Origin: an uncultured Eubacteriales bacterium
Lineage (GTDB): Bacteria; Bacillota; Clostridia; Oscillospirales; Acutalibacteraceae
DNA length: 64,000 nt
Direction of reading: 5' to 3'
Assembly: GCA_934546985.1 (NCBI GenBank)
Contig: CAKTEE010000003.1
Location: 184,128-248,127, forward strand
Positions within the stretch are counted from its first letter, which is position 1; each line of letters opens with the position of its first letter. Shown here piece after piece: positions 9,851 through 18,556 of the stretch. A model generated the notes under the pieces. The model was given only the letters and a program-made list of their open reading frames with translations. It searched no databases and was not told the origin of the DNA. Both the position numbers and the translations under genes were made by a program.

Positions 9851-10687
9851 ATGCGTAAAAATCGTCTTGTTGCGCCTGTTGTAAAGTGGGTTGGCGGCAA
9901 ACGCCAATTGTTAGATGACTTAACGCCTTTGTTTCCTAAAAAAATTTCGTCTTATTGTGAACCGTTTTTAGGCGGAGGAGCAGTTTTATTTCGATTACAG
10001 CCCAAAATCGCTCACGTTAATGATATTAATTCTGAACTTATCCAAATGTATGAAGTCATTAGAGATAATGTAGAGGATTTAATTATAGCTTTAAGTGAAC
10101 ATCCAAATGAAGAAGAACATTTTTACAATGTGCGAGACTGGGACAGAAATAAAGAAAAATATATGCAATTAAGCAAAATACAGAAAGCTGCGCGCATTAT
10201 TTATTTAAATAAAACTTGTTATAATGGTCTCTTTAGGGTAAATAATGCCGGAGAATTCAACACCCCTTTTGGTCATTATAAAAATCCTAATATTGTTAAT
10301 TCTCCTACATTAAAAGCTGTTAGTGCTTATTTGCAACAATCACAAATAACATTCAGTAACATAGATTATGAAAAGATTCTCGCTAATATTACGAAGGGGA
10401 CTTTTGTTTATCTAGATCCTCCCTATGATCCTGTTTCCGATACATCGAATTTTACAGGTTATGCAAAAGGAGGGTTTGATCGTTCAGAACAAATACGTCT
10501 GCGCCATTGCTGCGATGAACTTAATCGTCGTGGAATTAAATTTATGCTTTCTAACTCCGCAACTGACTTTATTAAGGAACAGTATGCAGCATATAACATA
10601 ACTATTGTAAAAGCAAAACGTGCAATTAATTCTAATGCAACAAAACGAGGACAGATTAATGAAGTTGTGGTGAGAAACTATGAATAA
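9851..10687 (+). CDS. DNA adenine N6-methyltransferase, D12 (Dam/DpnM) class
   Basis: The modification enzyme of a type II restriction-modification system. Motif order is alpha-class: the SAM-binding motif (CEPFLGGGAVLF) precedes the catalytic DPPY (VYLDPPYDP, about residue 190). The N-terminus WVGGKRQLLDDL is the usual opening of MethyltransfD12 proteins. The start was set at the ATG 9851, preceded by GGTG; an in-frame TTG at 9830 lacks an SD and would add seven residues. The gene overlaps the restriction enzyme gene by eight bases. Both are strikingly AT-rich next to rlmB on the left, which suggests horizontal transfer. The family relation to Dam suggests GATC, but the target cannot be read from sequence. 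Confidence 0.88.
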   Translation: MRKNRLVAPVVKWVGGKRQLLDDLTPLFPKKISSYCEPFLGGGAVLFRLQPKIAHVNDINSELIQMYEVIRDNVEDLIIALSEHPNEEEHFYNVRDWDRNKEKYMQLSKIQKAARIIYLNKTCYNGLFRVNNAGEFNTPFGHYKNPNIVNSPTLKAVSAYLQQSQITFSNIDYEKILANITKGTFVYLDPPYDPVSDTSNFTGYAKGGFDRSEQIRLRHCCDELNRRGIKFMLSNSATDFIKEQYAAYNITIVKAKRAINSNATKRGQINEVVVRNYE

Positions 10688-11972
10688 ACAAGGTAAAAGT
10701 CAAAATGACATGGCATGGGAAATCTTATTTAATAAGTATTCTATCTTATCACATATAAAAGAAAACGGTCAATTTATTATTTCTGCATCTCAAATTAAAG
10801 AATATCGGGAACCACGATTGATGGCAAAATTTGATCACAAAATTAATTTACCTCAAATTTTTGCTAAAAATAATCTCGCTATTTTACCTATTTCTCGCAG
10901 AGATTATGTTATCTCACATTTTAAAGCTTATCAAGCCTTTGAAGCATTAGATAAATCTGTTACCCATGCTTCGTTACCTATTAATTTGCAAAGTCTGGAT
11001 GCAAACAACATTCCAAGTGAAACTATTGCTATAAATTGTGCATTAGCCTCAGATATACTCTCTGATTTTTTGGAAGAAGATATTCTTTATTCTACAGTAT
11101 CAGGACGTATGGGTTCTGGACAGTTTGATTTTAATATTCAGAACTCTCAAACTGAATTTTTGACAACAGTATCTGTAAATAATTCCCAAATAGAAATAGA
11201 TGCCGCATTTGAAGGTATTCATAGTCTTGCATTACTTGAAGCTAAAAGAGACCTTTCAGAAGATTTTCTTATACGACAGTTATATTATCCATTTCGTGTA
11301 TGGAGCAAGCGTGTAACAAAAAAAGTCAGACCGATCTTCCTTGTCTATTCAAATGGTATTTTTAGTCTATATGAGTATAAATTTCAAGTCCCAAATTCTT
11401 ATAACTCCTTGACTTTAATAAAACATAAAAATTATTCTATTGAAGATACCTCAATAGACATTTCAGATTTACAAAATGTAGCCATTTATACGCAATCAAT
11501 TCCAGAACCAAATATTTCTTTTCCGCAAGCTAATAGTTTTGAACGAGTCATTAATATCTGTGAGTTATTAATTTCACGGGAAATGACTCGCGAACAAGTA
11601 ACAGAAGAATACGCTTTTGACATTCGACAAACAAATTATTATACTGACGCCGCCAGATACTTAGGTCTGTTGGAAAAACATTATAGAGAAGGTCACAAAC
11701 CAGTTTACTCGTTAAGTCTATTGGGAAAACGTATTATGAAAATGAATTATAAACAACGGCAATTGGCTTTTTGCGAAGCTATTTTAAAGCACCATGTATT
11801 CAATAAAACATTTAAATTATGTCTTAAATCAGGTTCTATACCAGATACCAAAACAATTGTTAATATTATGCAGGAATCTAATCTTTACAGAGTTGACAGC
11901 ATGAGTACATACATAAGACGTTCATCCACTATTAGCGGCTGGATAAATTGGATGCTTGGTTTAATAAACTAA
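10680..11972 (+). CDS. Type II restriction endonuclease (PD-(D/E)xK type)
   Basis: A 430-residue protein encoded directly after, and overlapping, an adenine methyltransferase gene. Around residues 178-195 the sequence IEIDAAFEG ... LLEAKRD gives the spaced D and ExK of the PD-(D/E)xK nuclease core. The C-terminal 130 residues look like a winged-helix or DNA-binding region (SREMTREQVTEEYAFDIRQTNYYTDAARYLGLL). It does not resemble DpnII or Sau3AI by eye, so its site may differ from GATC although the methylase is Dam-like. AT-rich codon use matches its partner and not the flanks. A terminator follows. Confidence 0.75.
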   Translation: MNKQGKSQNDMAWEILFNKYSILSHIKENGQFIISASQIKEYREPRLMAKFDHKINLPQIFAKNNLAILPISRRDYVISHFKAYQAFEALDKSVTHASLPINLQSLDANNIPSETIAINCALASDILSDFLEEDILYSTVSGRMGSGQFDFNIQNSQTEFLTTVSVNNSQIEIDAAFEGIHSLALLEAKRDLSEDFLIRQLYYPFRVWSKRVTKKVRPIFLVYSNGIFSLYEYKFQVPNSYNSLTLIKHKNYSIEDTSIDISDLQNVAIYTQSIPEPNISFPQANSFERVINICELLISREMTREQVTEEYAFDIRQTNYYTDAARYLGLLEKHYREGHKPVYSLSLLGKRIMKMNYKQRQLAFCEAILKHHVFNKTFKLCLKSGSIPDTKTIVNIMQESNLYRVDSMSTYIRRSSTISGWINWMLGLIN

Positions 11973-11999
11973 ATAACTCATATAAATATAGATACAATT

Positions 12000-12041
12000 A
12001 GCTAACTTCAGTTATTTATTAATTCTGGAGTTGGCTTTTTA
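12000..12041 (+). terminator. Terminator of the restriction-modification operon
   Basis: AGCTAACTTCAG pairs, with two G-U pairs, with CTGGAGTTGGCT and is followed by five T, 28 bases after the endonuclease stop. No gene is seen from here to 12264. Confidence 0.7.
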
Positions 12042-12264
12042 ATATATAAACTCAAACTTATTTTCCAATTAAACCAACTTTTTTATTATAAAAACAAGCT
12101 TGTCATAGGAACTGTCCCGACAGCATAATGATATGACAGAAGCGCTGGGGGTTGTACAGAAAGTTTCTCCCCCTGCAAATAAGGATATATTAAAACCGCA
12201 AAAAAATATAACCGCAGCAGCGGTTGAAACGAAGAATTCCACTGTTCCGGCTATAGAACTGTAT

Positions 12265-12537
12265 TCAGATAAAAGGGGCAATCAGCAAAATTGCAGCCGC
12301 TCCTGCCGCCGCCGCACCCAACAGGGGCAGGGCACGGCGCAAAAATCCACGTTTTTTCCGCCCGGCCAGCACCGGCGTTTTCATATCATAAGTATCAAGC
12401 AACCGGCGCATTTCACAATGCAGTTCCGCACCGTTTTTTTCAGCGGCATTTGCGCTGAGGATAAAGAATATTTTTTCAAAATATGGGCTTCCCGTATCGT
12501 TAACCTCTACAATCTGCCTGTTGACGCCCTTAATCAT
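12265..12537 (-). CDS. Conserved small protein with C-terminal membrane segment
   Basis: A 90-residue protein of unknown function. The body (residues 1-60) is soluble and includes FFILSANAAEKNGAELHCEMRRLL; a basic patch (GRKKRGFLRR) then precedes one hydrophobic helix running to the C-terminus, suggesting a tail-anchored protein facing the cytoplasm. The start was moved to the ATG at 12537 because the GGAGG that overlaps an upstream in-frame TTG is its ribosome binding site. Neighbours give no functional clue. Confidence 0.7.
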   Translation of the reverse strand: MIKGVNRQIVEVNDTGSPYFEKIFFILSANAAEKNGAELHCEMRRLLDTYDMKTPVLAGRKKRGFLRRALPLLGAAAAGAAAILLIAPFI

Positions 12538-12667
12538 AACGCTGTCCTCCAACCAAATTTATTACCGTTTTATGTTTCAAAGGTATTTTTGACGGTAAAA
12601 TCCGGTATTATTCAATCACGGCCAGCAAATATTATACAAACTGTATTTGCACTTTTCCCCAGCGCAC

Positions 12668-12741
12668 TGTGGAAAACTCTGTGGAGAATGTTAAGAACTT
12701 ATTGTTTTCCGCGCCTGTCCACGGTGAAAAACTCTGTGGAA
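12668..12741. promoter_or_regulatory. Cluster of DnaA-box-like sites
   Basis: Three TGTGGA cores in 74 bases: TGTGGAAAA (12669-12677), TGTGGAGAA (12681-12689) and TGTGGAATA (12736-12744). Their complements, TTTTCCACA and TTCTCCACA, differ from TTATCCACA by one base and match boxes seen between dnaA and dnaN. A 13-base direct repeat, AAAACTCTGTGGA, occurs at 12673-12685 and 12728-12740. Whether DnaA binds here is inference. Confidence 0.35.
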
Positions 12742-12800
12742 TACTGCGAAACGGGTAAAAAATGTTAAACGCATGTAAAATACAAGGAGTTTTTGGAACT

Positions 12801-13484
12801 TTACGTTTTTTCTTTATCCACCGGCAAACCGGTAGTCCACCAAACGGCACGTTCAATAGATTCTCCCAGAGGCCCCCATTCAGAACGCGGGGTTGTGTTG
12901 CGGTAATCATACAAATCACAGTAAGCGCGCAGATCTTTTTGAATTTGATCAAGGGCATTCTCCACAAGATTCTGTGTTTGTTCACGGAAGACACCGCGCA
13001 GTTTTTTATTTATTTTTTTCTCTCCATATTGGCACAGTATTAAATAATGGGGATAACACAAGCATTCCTGCCGACTGTACAGCTCGCGGAAATCCGGCTG
13101 TGTTTCATAAAGATGACAGATCGTAGTCAAAAAACCGGATAAGCTTTCCTCAATTTTTCCGCATACAAAACAGTTGTGCGGCTGTACCGTACCGTCTTTT
13201 TTTGCAAAATTTTCTTTGCCAAGGCCGCGTTTGATTTCCATAAGCCTCGTTTCCAGCTGCAAAGCAAGGGATAAGCGGTTATTTTTTGCCCGCATAAGCT
13301 TCAAATGACGGGAACAAAATCCAAGGCGGTTGGTTTCCAACCGGATGTCCGGCTCCATCATTGCCGCCCCCATAATATAATCCACCATCCGTTCCTCGAG
13401 CATTTGAAACAGCCGGCAAACCGGACAACCTTCTTTGGGTTCAAATACTTCGCTGACGGGGATACTGCAAAGATTTTCCCGCAT
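12801..13484 (-). CDS. DUF6062 family protein
   Basis: A 227-residue soluble protein of a family common in Clostridia and of unknown function. Two CxxC pairs are visible, CPVC near residue 20 and CFVC near residue 108, together with conserved CSRH (residue 58) and CLCYPHY (residue 144), so a metal site is likely. The family assignment is from memory of this cysteine pattern and the N-terminal SIPVSEVFEPKEGCPVC. A good SD (GGAGG) lies eight bases before the ATG. It is divergent from the glycosylase gene. Function cannot be stated. Confidence 0.7.
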   Translation of the reverse strand: MRENLCSIPVSEVFEPKEGCPVCRLFQMLEERMVDYIMGAAMMEPDIRLETNRLGFCSRHLKLMRAKNNRLSLALQLETRLMEIKRGLGKENFAKKDGTVQPHNCFVCGKIEESLSGFLTTICHLYETQPDFRELYSRQECLCYPHYLILCQYGEKKINKKLRGVFREQTQNLVENALDQIQKDLRAYCDLYDYRNTTPRSEWGPLGESIERAVWWTTGLPVDKEKT

Positions 13485-13654
13485 TTTTCATGCCTCCATT
13501 ACAATTTTTTACTGTTTGCAGCCAATATTTTTCATGTTATAATATTCTTTATTAGAAAATCAGAAAATAAAAATTTTTCATTATCATAGTAACAGGCATG
13601 TGTGCAGTCCGTCAATGGCCTGGTGCAAATTTTGCAAAGAAAGGGGAACGGCAT

Positions 13655-14527
13655 ATGGAAGCTGTTGTGGTACATAACGGTATATTGCTCCGCAGCTGTC
13701 TTCATTTCGATTTGGCGCAGACACTGGACTGCGGCCAGGCATTCCGCTGGCAGCAAACGGAGGACGGCGCATGGCATGGCGTTGCCTGCGCGAAGCCGCT
13801 CACCCTGCGGCAGACGGCGGAAGGAATTTTGCTGGAAGGTGTTTCACCGGAAGATTATCATAAAATATGGGCGCCGTATTTTGATATGGACAGAGACTAT
13901 GGGGAATTGATTCAGCGTTTTTCTTCAGATCCTTCCTTAAAAAGCGCGGCGAATTTCTGTCCCGGGATCCGCTTGTTAAGGCAGGAAACATGGGAAACTG
14001 TTTGCTGCTTTATTATTTCACAGAACAATAATATTCCCCGAATCAAGGGGATTGTACAACGATTGTGTGAAAATTTCGGCGAGGCAATTGGCGGCGGTGA
14101 GTATGCATTCCCCACACCCGCGGCAATTGCAAAGCTGAGCATTGATGATTTAAGCGTCATTCGCTGTGGTTTCCGTGCAAAATATCTGATAGACGCGGCA
14201 TCCAAAGTTGAAAACGGACAGGTGGATTTAAACGCCCTGCAAACCCTGCCGCTGGAACAAGCACAGGAAAACCTTCTGCAAATTTACGGCGTAGGACCGA
14301 AAGTAGCGCAATGCATTTTACTTTACGGCTGCGGGCGCATGGATGCTTTTCCAGTGGATGTTTGGATGCGGCGCGTGCTTGACCGGCTTTATCCTGACGG
14401 ACTGCCCGCCTGCACAAAAGGGGTGCAGGGGATTGCACAGCAATACCTTTTTCATTATGCAAGGTGTGTTCCCGAAGCGCTTAGTGTGAAAGAACAGACA
14501 GAAAATAAAAACATTTCGCAGATGTAG
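13655..14527 (+). CDS. 8-oxoguanine DNA glycosylase/AP lyase, OGG1 type
   Basis: A base excision repair enzyme removing 8-oxoguanine opposite cytosine. The OGG N-terminal domain (DLAQTLDCGQAFRWQ) is followed by the HhH-GPD domain. The hairpin YGVGPKVAQCILLYGCG carries the catalytic lysine, and FPVDVW carries the catalytic aspartate, so the enzyme should be a bifunctional glycosylase/lyase. The start at 13655 was chosen because AAAGGGG lies upstream and the frame begins exactly at the family's usual N-terminus; an upstream ATG at 13598 would add 19 unrelated residues. Length 290 is normal. Confidence 0.9.
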   Translation: MEAVVVHNGILLRSCLHFDLAQTLDCGQAFRWQQTEDGAWHGVACAKPLTLRQTAEGILLEGVSPEDYHKIWAPYFDMDRDYGELIQRFSSDPSLKSAANFCPGIRLLRQETWETVCCFIISQNNNIPRIKGIVQRLCENFGEAIGGGEYAFPTPAAIAKLSIDDLSVIRCGFRAKYLIDAASKVENGQVDLNALQTLPLEQAQENLLQIYGVGPKVAQCILLYGCGRMDAFPVDVWMRRVLDRLYPDGLPACTKGVQGIAQQYLFHYARCVPEALSVKEQTENKNISQM

Positions 14528-14572
14528 CTAAAAAATTCTTTTGCTCTGATAAAAATTTCACAGTTTAGCCCT

Positions 14573-14600
14573 TTTACTTTTGCGCGGCTTGCGGTATAAT
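14573..14600 (+). promoter_or_regulatory. Promoter of fba
   Basis: TTTACT at 14573-14578, a 16-base spacer and TATAAT at 14595-14600, 56 bases before the fba ATG. Confidence 0.6.
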
Positions 14601-14656
14601 AAATCGGTAAAGAGTGCCAAAAGGCGCAAAAATTATTTGAACAGGAGTGTGCCAAA

Positions 14657-15523
14657 ATGCCGTTGACAAATGCGAAAGAAATGCTTACCAAGGCAAAAGC
14701 CGGTAAATACGCAGTAGGGCAGTTTAACATCAATAACCTTGAATGGACCAAAGCTATCCTTCTCACCTCTGAGGAACTCAAATCCCCTGTAATTCTCGGT
14801 GTATCCGAGGGTGCGGGCAAATATATGTGCGGTTTTAAGACCGTTGCCGCTATGGTATCCGCTATGGTGGACGAGCTGGGCATTACCGTTCCGGTTGCCC
14901 TGCATCTGGACCACGGCAGCTACGAAGGTGCAAAAAAGGCAATTGAAGCCGGTTTCACCTCTATCATGTTTGACGGTTCCCATTACCCGATTGAAGAAAA
15001 CATTGAAAAAACCAAGGAAATTATCAACATCTGCCACAGCAAGGGCATTTCTGTAGAAGCAGAAGTCGGCTCTATCGGCGGTGAAGAAGACGGTGTTGTC
15101 GGCGGCGGCGAAGTTGCAGATCCGAAGGAATGCAAGATGATTGCTGATTTGGGCGTTGACATGCTGGCAGCCGGTATCGGCAATATCCACGGTAAATATC
15201 CGGCAAACTGGAAGGGCCTGAACTTTGAAGTACTTGCAAAAATTCAGGAACTTACCGGCACTATGCCTTTGGTACTCCACGGCGGTACCGGCATTCCGGA
15301 AAACATGATTAAGGAAGCCATTTCCCTTGGCGTTTCCAAAATCAATGTAAACACAGAATGCCAGCTTTATTTTGCAGAAGCTACCCGCAAATACATTGAA
15401 GCAGGCAAAGACCTTGAAGGCAAGGGCTTTGATCCGAGAAAGCTCCTCGCACCAGGTTTTGAAGCAATCAAACAGTGCGTTAAGGAAAAAATGGAACTGT
15501 TCGGCAGCATAAACAAGGCATAA
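14657..15523 (+). CDS. fba: Class II fructose-1,6-bisphosphate aldolase
   Basis: A zinc-dependent aldolase of glycolysis and gluconeogenesis, splitting fructose 1,6-bisphosphate into dihydroxyacetone phosphate and glyceraldehyde 3-phosphate. Visible landmarks are the catalytic Asp and a zinc His in HLDHGSY (about residue 80), the glutamate stretch EAEVGSIGGEEDG, the zinc histidines in GNIHGKY (about 178) and LVLHGGTGIP (about 208), and the phosphate-binding loop KINVNTE. At 288 residues it is a typical class IIA/B bacterial aldolase. SD AGGAG precedes the ATG. It has its own promoter and strong terminator, consistent with a highly expressed single gene. Confidence 0.95.
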   Translation: MPLTNAKEMLTKAKAGKYAVGQFNINNLEWTKAILLTSEELKSPVILGVSEGAGKYMCGFKTVAAMVSAMVDELGITVPVALHLDHGSYEGAKKAIEAGFTSIMFDGSHYPIEENIEKTKEIINICHSKGISVEAEVGSIGGEEDGVVGGGEVADPKECKMIADLGVDMLAAGIGNIHGKYPANWKGLNFEVLAKIQELTGTMPLVLHGGTGIPENMIKEAISLGVSKINVNTECQLYFAEATRKYIEAGKDLEGKGFDPRKLLAPGFEAIKQCVKEKMELFGSINKA

Positions 15524-15542
15524 TTTAGTTGCTATATAAATT

Positions 15543-15575
15543 ACCCCGCCCGACATGTTATCGGGCGGGGTTTGC
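15543..15575 (+). terminator. Terminator of fba
   Basis: ACCCCGCCCGA pairs with TCGGGCGGGGT, followed by TTTGCTTTT. Confidence 0.85.
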
Positions 15576-15635
15576 TTTTGCTCGAACCGGACGCTTTATG
15601 GAATATAACCACAAATTTAATTTTCGTTTTCACTG

Positions 15636-17390
15636 TTACTTACAGCGCTGAAATATCCCTATCACTCCTTCTCGATAAAACACAATGCTATAATCATCAC
15701 TGAAATAATCATTGACAAAATATTGTTTGCTTTCACATCTTAAATCCATCGCCACATAGGAGGCTTGACGCTGTGTCGTTTCAAGCTCATAAAGTTCTTC
15801 CCTCTGCGATAAATTTGCCAGCAAAAATGTTGAGGCAGAAACACTTGCATTATCAGGAATGAGAGATAACGCCTCGTCAATCATCTGCCGCTGTTCCGTG
15901 TCGTTCCAGTAACTTTCAACATAAAATGCTTTTCTGCCATAATCACCCGCAAAAATAATTACAGAACTAAGCACGGCGCATAAAAGAATTTTTCCGCGTT
16001 TTTTACCCAAATCCGCATAATTAACTGCCGCCAGACAGAAAAGGATTGCCCCGCTCCCAAATGCATATTGATAATGAACGTCATATTGATACGGATAATT
16101 TGTCATCAGGTTCACCAAAACAAATGGAATCAGCAAAATGAGCCTTGCAGGGGATTTCGTCACTACCGGCAAAAATGCAAGCGGGACAAGCATCTGTAAA
16201 ATAAAAATCAACTTTTCCTGCGTAAATATTTGCTGTATGGTATAAATCGGGTTTTGTATCACAGCTTTCATCACGGTAAAAAGACCGCCGTTATCATAAA
16301 TATAATTATCATACCTGCCTGACATAATGCCTTCCCCGTAAATTGACATCAATTTTGTAACCGTTATAAAATAAACAATAGAAAGAATAAGTACCGCACA
16401 ATACCGCTTTTTGTTCTTCTGACTGACAATAAAGTAAAGTGCAATAACTGCAACATAAACCGCTGCGTCCTCTTTTACCAACAGGGTCAGCAGGGCAAAG
16501 AACAATGTTGGCAGCAAACGTTTTTTCTCAGAAAAATAGAAATACCACAAAATAAACGGTGTAAGAAAACAATTTTCATGTAAATACCAGAAACAACCGC
16601 CCAGAAACGATGGGTACAGCAGATAACAGCCTGCAAAAAACACGGTCGCAGTATTGGAAAACTTCAAATGCTTGCATAACAGCGCCAGCGGGACAACGCC
16701 ACTGGCAACAACAACGCCCTGTGCAACAAGTAACGTACACGGTGACGGGATCAGCATATATACGGGCAAAAGCAGATAAAAGACAGGCGAAAAATGGACG
16801 GCGAAATGGCTCAATAAACCGTCACGTTCGCAGGTTGTAAGACATTCCCCAGTTTCTTTCATGTAGTAAAACATCTGAGAGAAAAGCCCAAAGTCAAAAC
16901 AAGGCGTTCGATAATTTTTATAATATAAACAGCAAACCATTCCCGTAAATAAAGTAAACATAACTGCAAGCAGGCATATAAAAATCCATAATATCCGCTT
17001 GTCAAAACGGATGTTTATGCTGTTAAAATCCGAATACAAAACCACGGCGCAAAGCAGCAGACAAAGTCCAAAGGAAAACAGAACATTATAAAAAGCCGAA
17101 ACTGCGCAGATAAAATAGAGTTCAGCAATGACAATCAGAAATATTGTTATAAAGGTATCGCTGTTTATCACACACAATAGCAGGAACAAAACCATCGTCA
17201 GGCACAAAAACAAAAAGAAATTTATGCCGGTATAATAGGAAAAATCAGTAAAAGACGCCTTAGAGCACAGAAAAAACAAAAAGGAAACCATTAGCCACGC
17301 CGCCAGCAAGCGGGGAATATATTGTTTTTGATTAAAACAGGCTATTCTTTCTGCCTGTTGCTTTATACCGGTTTTTATTATTTTTAACAT
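15636..17390 (-). CDS. DUF2079 multi-spanning membrane protein
   Basis: A 584-residue integral membrane protein with about twelve hydrophobic helices. The first extracytoplasmic loop carries FDFGLFSQMFYYM and HFAVHFSPVFYLLLPVYM, the signature of DUF2079, a family related to GT-C glycosyltransferase-like membrane proteins, so a role in lipid-linked sugar transfer is possible but unproven. The start at 17390 is preceded by GGAGG; the ATG 12 bases upstream lies on that SD. A TACT-N2-TGTA palindrome at 17405-17418, close to the BlaI-type operators at 18955-18984, sits right before the SD, which suggests control by the neighbouring regulator. Confidence 0.8.
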   Translation of the reverse strand: MLKIIKTGIKQQAERIACFNQKQYIPRLLAAWLMVSFLFFLCSKASFTDFSYYTGINFFLFLCLTMVLFLLLCVINSDTFITIFLIVIAELYFICAVSAFYNVLFSFGLCLLLCAVVLYSDFNSINIRFDKRILWIFICLLAVMFTLFTGMVCCLYYKNYRTPCFDFGLFSQMFYYMKETGECLTTCERDGLLSHFAVHFSPVFYLLLPVYMLIPSPCTLLVAQGVVVASGVVPLALLCKHLKFSNTATVFFAGCYLLYPSFLGGCFWYLHENCFLTPFILWYFYFSEKKRLLPTLFFALLTLLVKEDAAVYVAVIALYFIVSQKNKKRYCAVLILSIVYFITVTKLMSIYGEGIMSGRYDNYIYDNGGLFTVMKAVIQNPIYTIQQIFTQEKLIFILQMLVPLAFLPVVTKSPARLILLIPFVLVNLMTNYPYQYDVHYQYAFGSGAILFCLAAVNYADLGKKRGKILLCAVLSSVIIFAGDYGRKAFYVESYWNDTEQRQMIDEALSLIPDNASVSASTFLLANLSQREELYELETTQRQASYVAMDLRCESKQYFVNDYFSDDYSIVFYREGVIGIFQRCK

Positions 17391-17404
17391 TGCATCCTCC
17401 ATTA

Positions 17405-17418
17405 ACTACTTTTGTAGT
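17405..17418. promoter_or_regulatory. Putative BlaI-type operator before the DUF2079 gene
   Basis: ACTACTTTTGTAGT is one base away from the two palindromes in front of the blaI-like gene (ACTACATTTGTA and ACTACAAATGTAGT). It ends about five bases upstream of the SD of the DUF2079 gene. Confidence 0.55.
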
Positions 17419-17436
17419 TTATTATTGTTAATAACA

Positions 17437-17454
17437 GGGCGGTCACAGCCGCCC
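17437..17454 (-). terminator. Weak terminator or hairpin after the blaR-like gene
   Basis: GGGCGG pairs with CCGCCC across a six-base loop; on the minus strand TGTTATTAA follows, so termination is probably partial. It separates the regulator pair from the DUF2079 gene. Confidence 0.45.
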
Positions 17455-17487
17455 AATAAATGATTATAAAGTTTTTGCTGATAAAAC

Positions 17488-18549
17488 TTATATTATATTT
17501 TCCGGCATCATTACTGTCGTTGACATCTGCGTTTCATACTTGTCTGCCGGCATGGTTGTAGTTACTGCGATGCCTGCATTGCTGCCGTCCATGCTTGTCT
17601 CTGACCCTGCTACAGAAAAAACGGTTCCGGAAAAAATGGTAAGCAAAAGAATCATCGCACAAAGAAACGTATATTTCCTCTTTTTCTGCGATGAAACTAT
17701 CAGTTTCAGCCGATACTTCAAATTGTGTTTTCCATTAAAAAAATTGGTTGCTACCATAGGCACTGGAGATGTATTCCGTGCATTCTGTATTGTAACCGTT
17801 GACAAAATAGACTGGCAGTAGCCTTTTTTGGCGGACGCTTCTTCATCGGCTATTACTGCCTCATCGCAGGCGAATTCACATTCTTGTTCTGTAACGCGGG
17901 CAATCATCGGCATCAATGGGTTAAACCAGTGCACAGCCCTGCAAATCAACAGTATGAGCTTATACACCAAATCATGCCGTTGGAAATGAATCAGCTCATG
18001 CTTGATAATGAATCTTAATTCTGTATCAGAATAATTCCGTTCAGGCAGCAAAATGACCGGTGTTCGGAACCCTGTCATCATGGGCGCCGCAATTTCTGCC
18101 AGCATTACGGTTTTTACATCGGCAATACCCATTTGTTCCGCAATGCTCTCTGCAATATGTTTTATCTTTGAATTGCAGGGCCGACTCAGTCTGTTCCTAT
18201 ATCTTTTAAACTGATACTGCCGATAAATACAAAAAACAGAAAATATCATGACGCCTAAAATCCATAAGAAAAATAGCAGTACCGGAATTTGAAAGAAAAT
18301 AGGGGAAACGTCTGAAACCGGTAGTTCTTGCAAAGGAACGTCCTGCTCAGGTAAAACGATTTCAGCCATTGGTTCTCCAAAACAAGGTTTAAAAGGAGTC
18401 AAAAAACCGATGAAAAGAAAAATCCACAGATAATACCTGCGCTTTGCCGACCATTTATTTCTCAGTATCCGCGACATGGCAATATATAAAACAGAAATAC
18501 AAGACATAACTGCGGAACAAATTCCAAGAGTTAACATAAATCTTTCCAT
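17488..18549 (-). CDS. BlaR1/MecR1-type M56 membrane metalloprotease
   Basis: A membrane-embedded zinc protease of the M56 family, 353 residues. Hydrophobic helices occupy about residues 5-30, 36-55, 85-110 and 290-315. The catalytic HELIHFQRHD lies near residue 188, with CEFACDEAVI supplying the third zinc ligand. BlaR1 and MecR1 have a C-terminal penicillin-binding sensor domain; here the protein ends after the last helix and a short polar tail, so it probably senses something other than a beta-lactam or uses a partner. It is encoded seven bases after the BlaI-like repressor and should cleave or inactivate it by analogy. Confidence 0.85.
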   Translation of the reverse strand: MERFMLTLGICSAVMSCISVLYIAMSRILRNKWSAKRRYYLWIFLFIGFLTPFKPCFGEPMAEIVLPEQDVPLQELPVSDVSPIFFQIPVLLFFLWILGVMIFSVFCIYRQYQFKRYRNRLSRPCNSKIKHIAESIAEQMGIADVKTVMLAEIAAPMMTGFRTPVILLPERNYSDTELRFIIKHELIHFQRHDLVYKLILLICRAVHWFNPLMPMIARVTEQECEFACDEAVIADEEASAKKGYCQSILSTVTIQNARNTSPVPMVATNFFNGKHNLKYRLKLIVSSQKKRKYTFLCAMILLLTIFSGTVFSVAGSETSMDGSNAGIAVTTTMPADKYETQMSTTVMMPENII

Positions 18550-18556
18550 ACGCCAC

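Noticed and set aside
9851..11972. GATC specificity of the restriction-modification system
   Set aside because: The Dam-like methylase suggests it, but the nuclease does not look like DpnII/Sau3AI, and GATC sites occur normally inside the island, so no specificity is claimed.
14633..15556. A 307-codon open frame on the strand opposite fba
   Set aside because: It mirrors the fba codon pattern, is Phe/Cys/His-rich, has no SD and covers the fba SD and terminator region. fba is certain.
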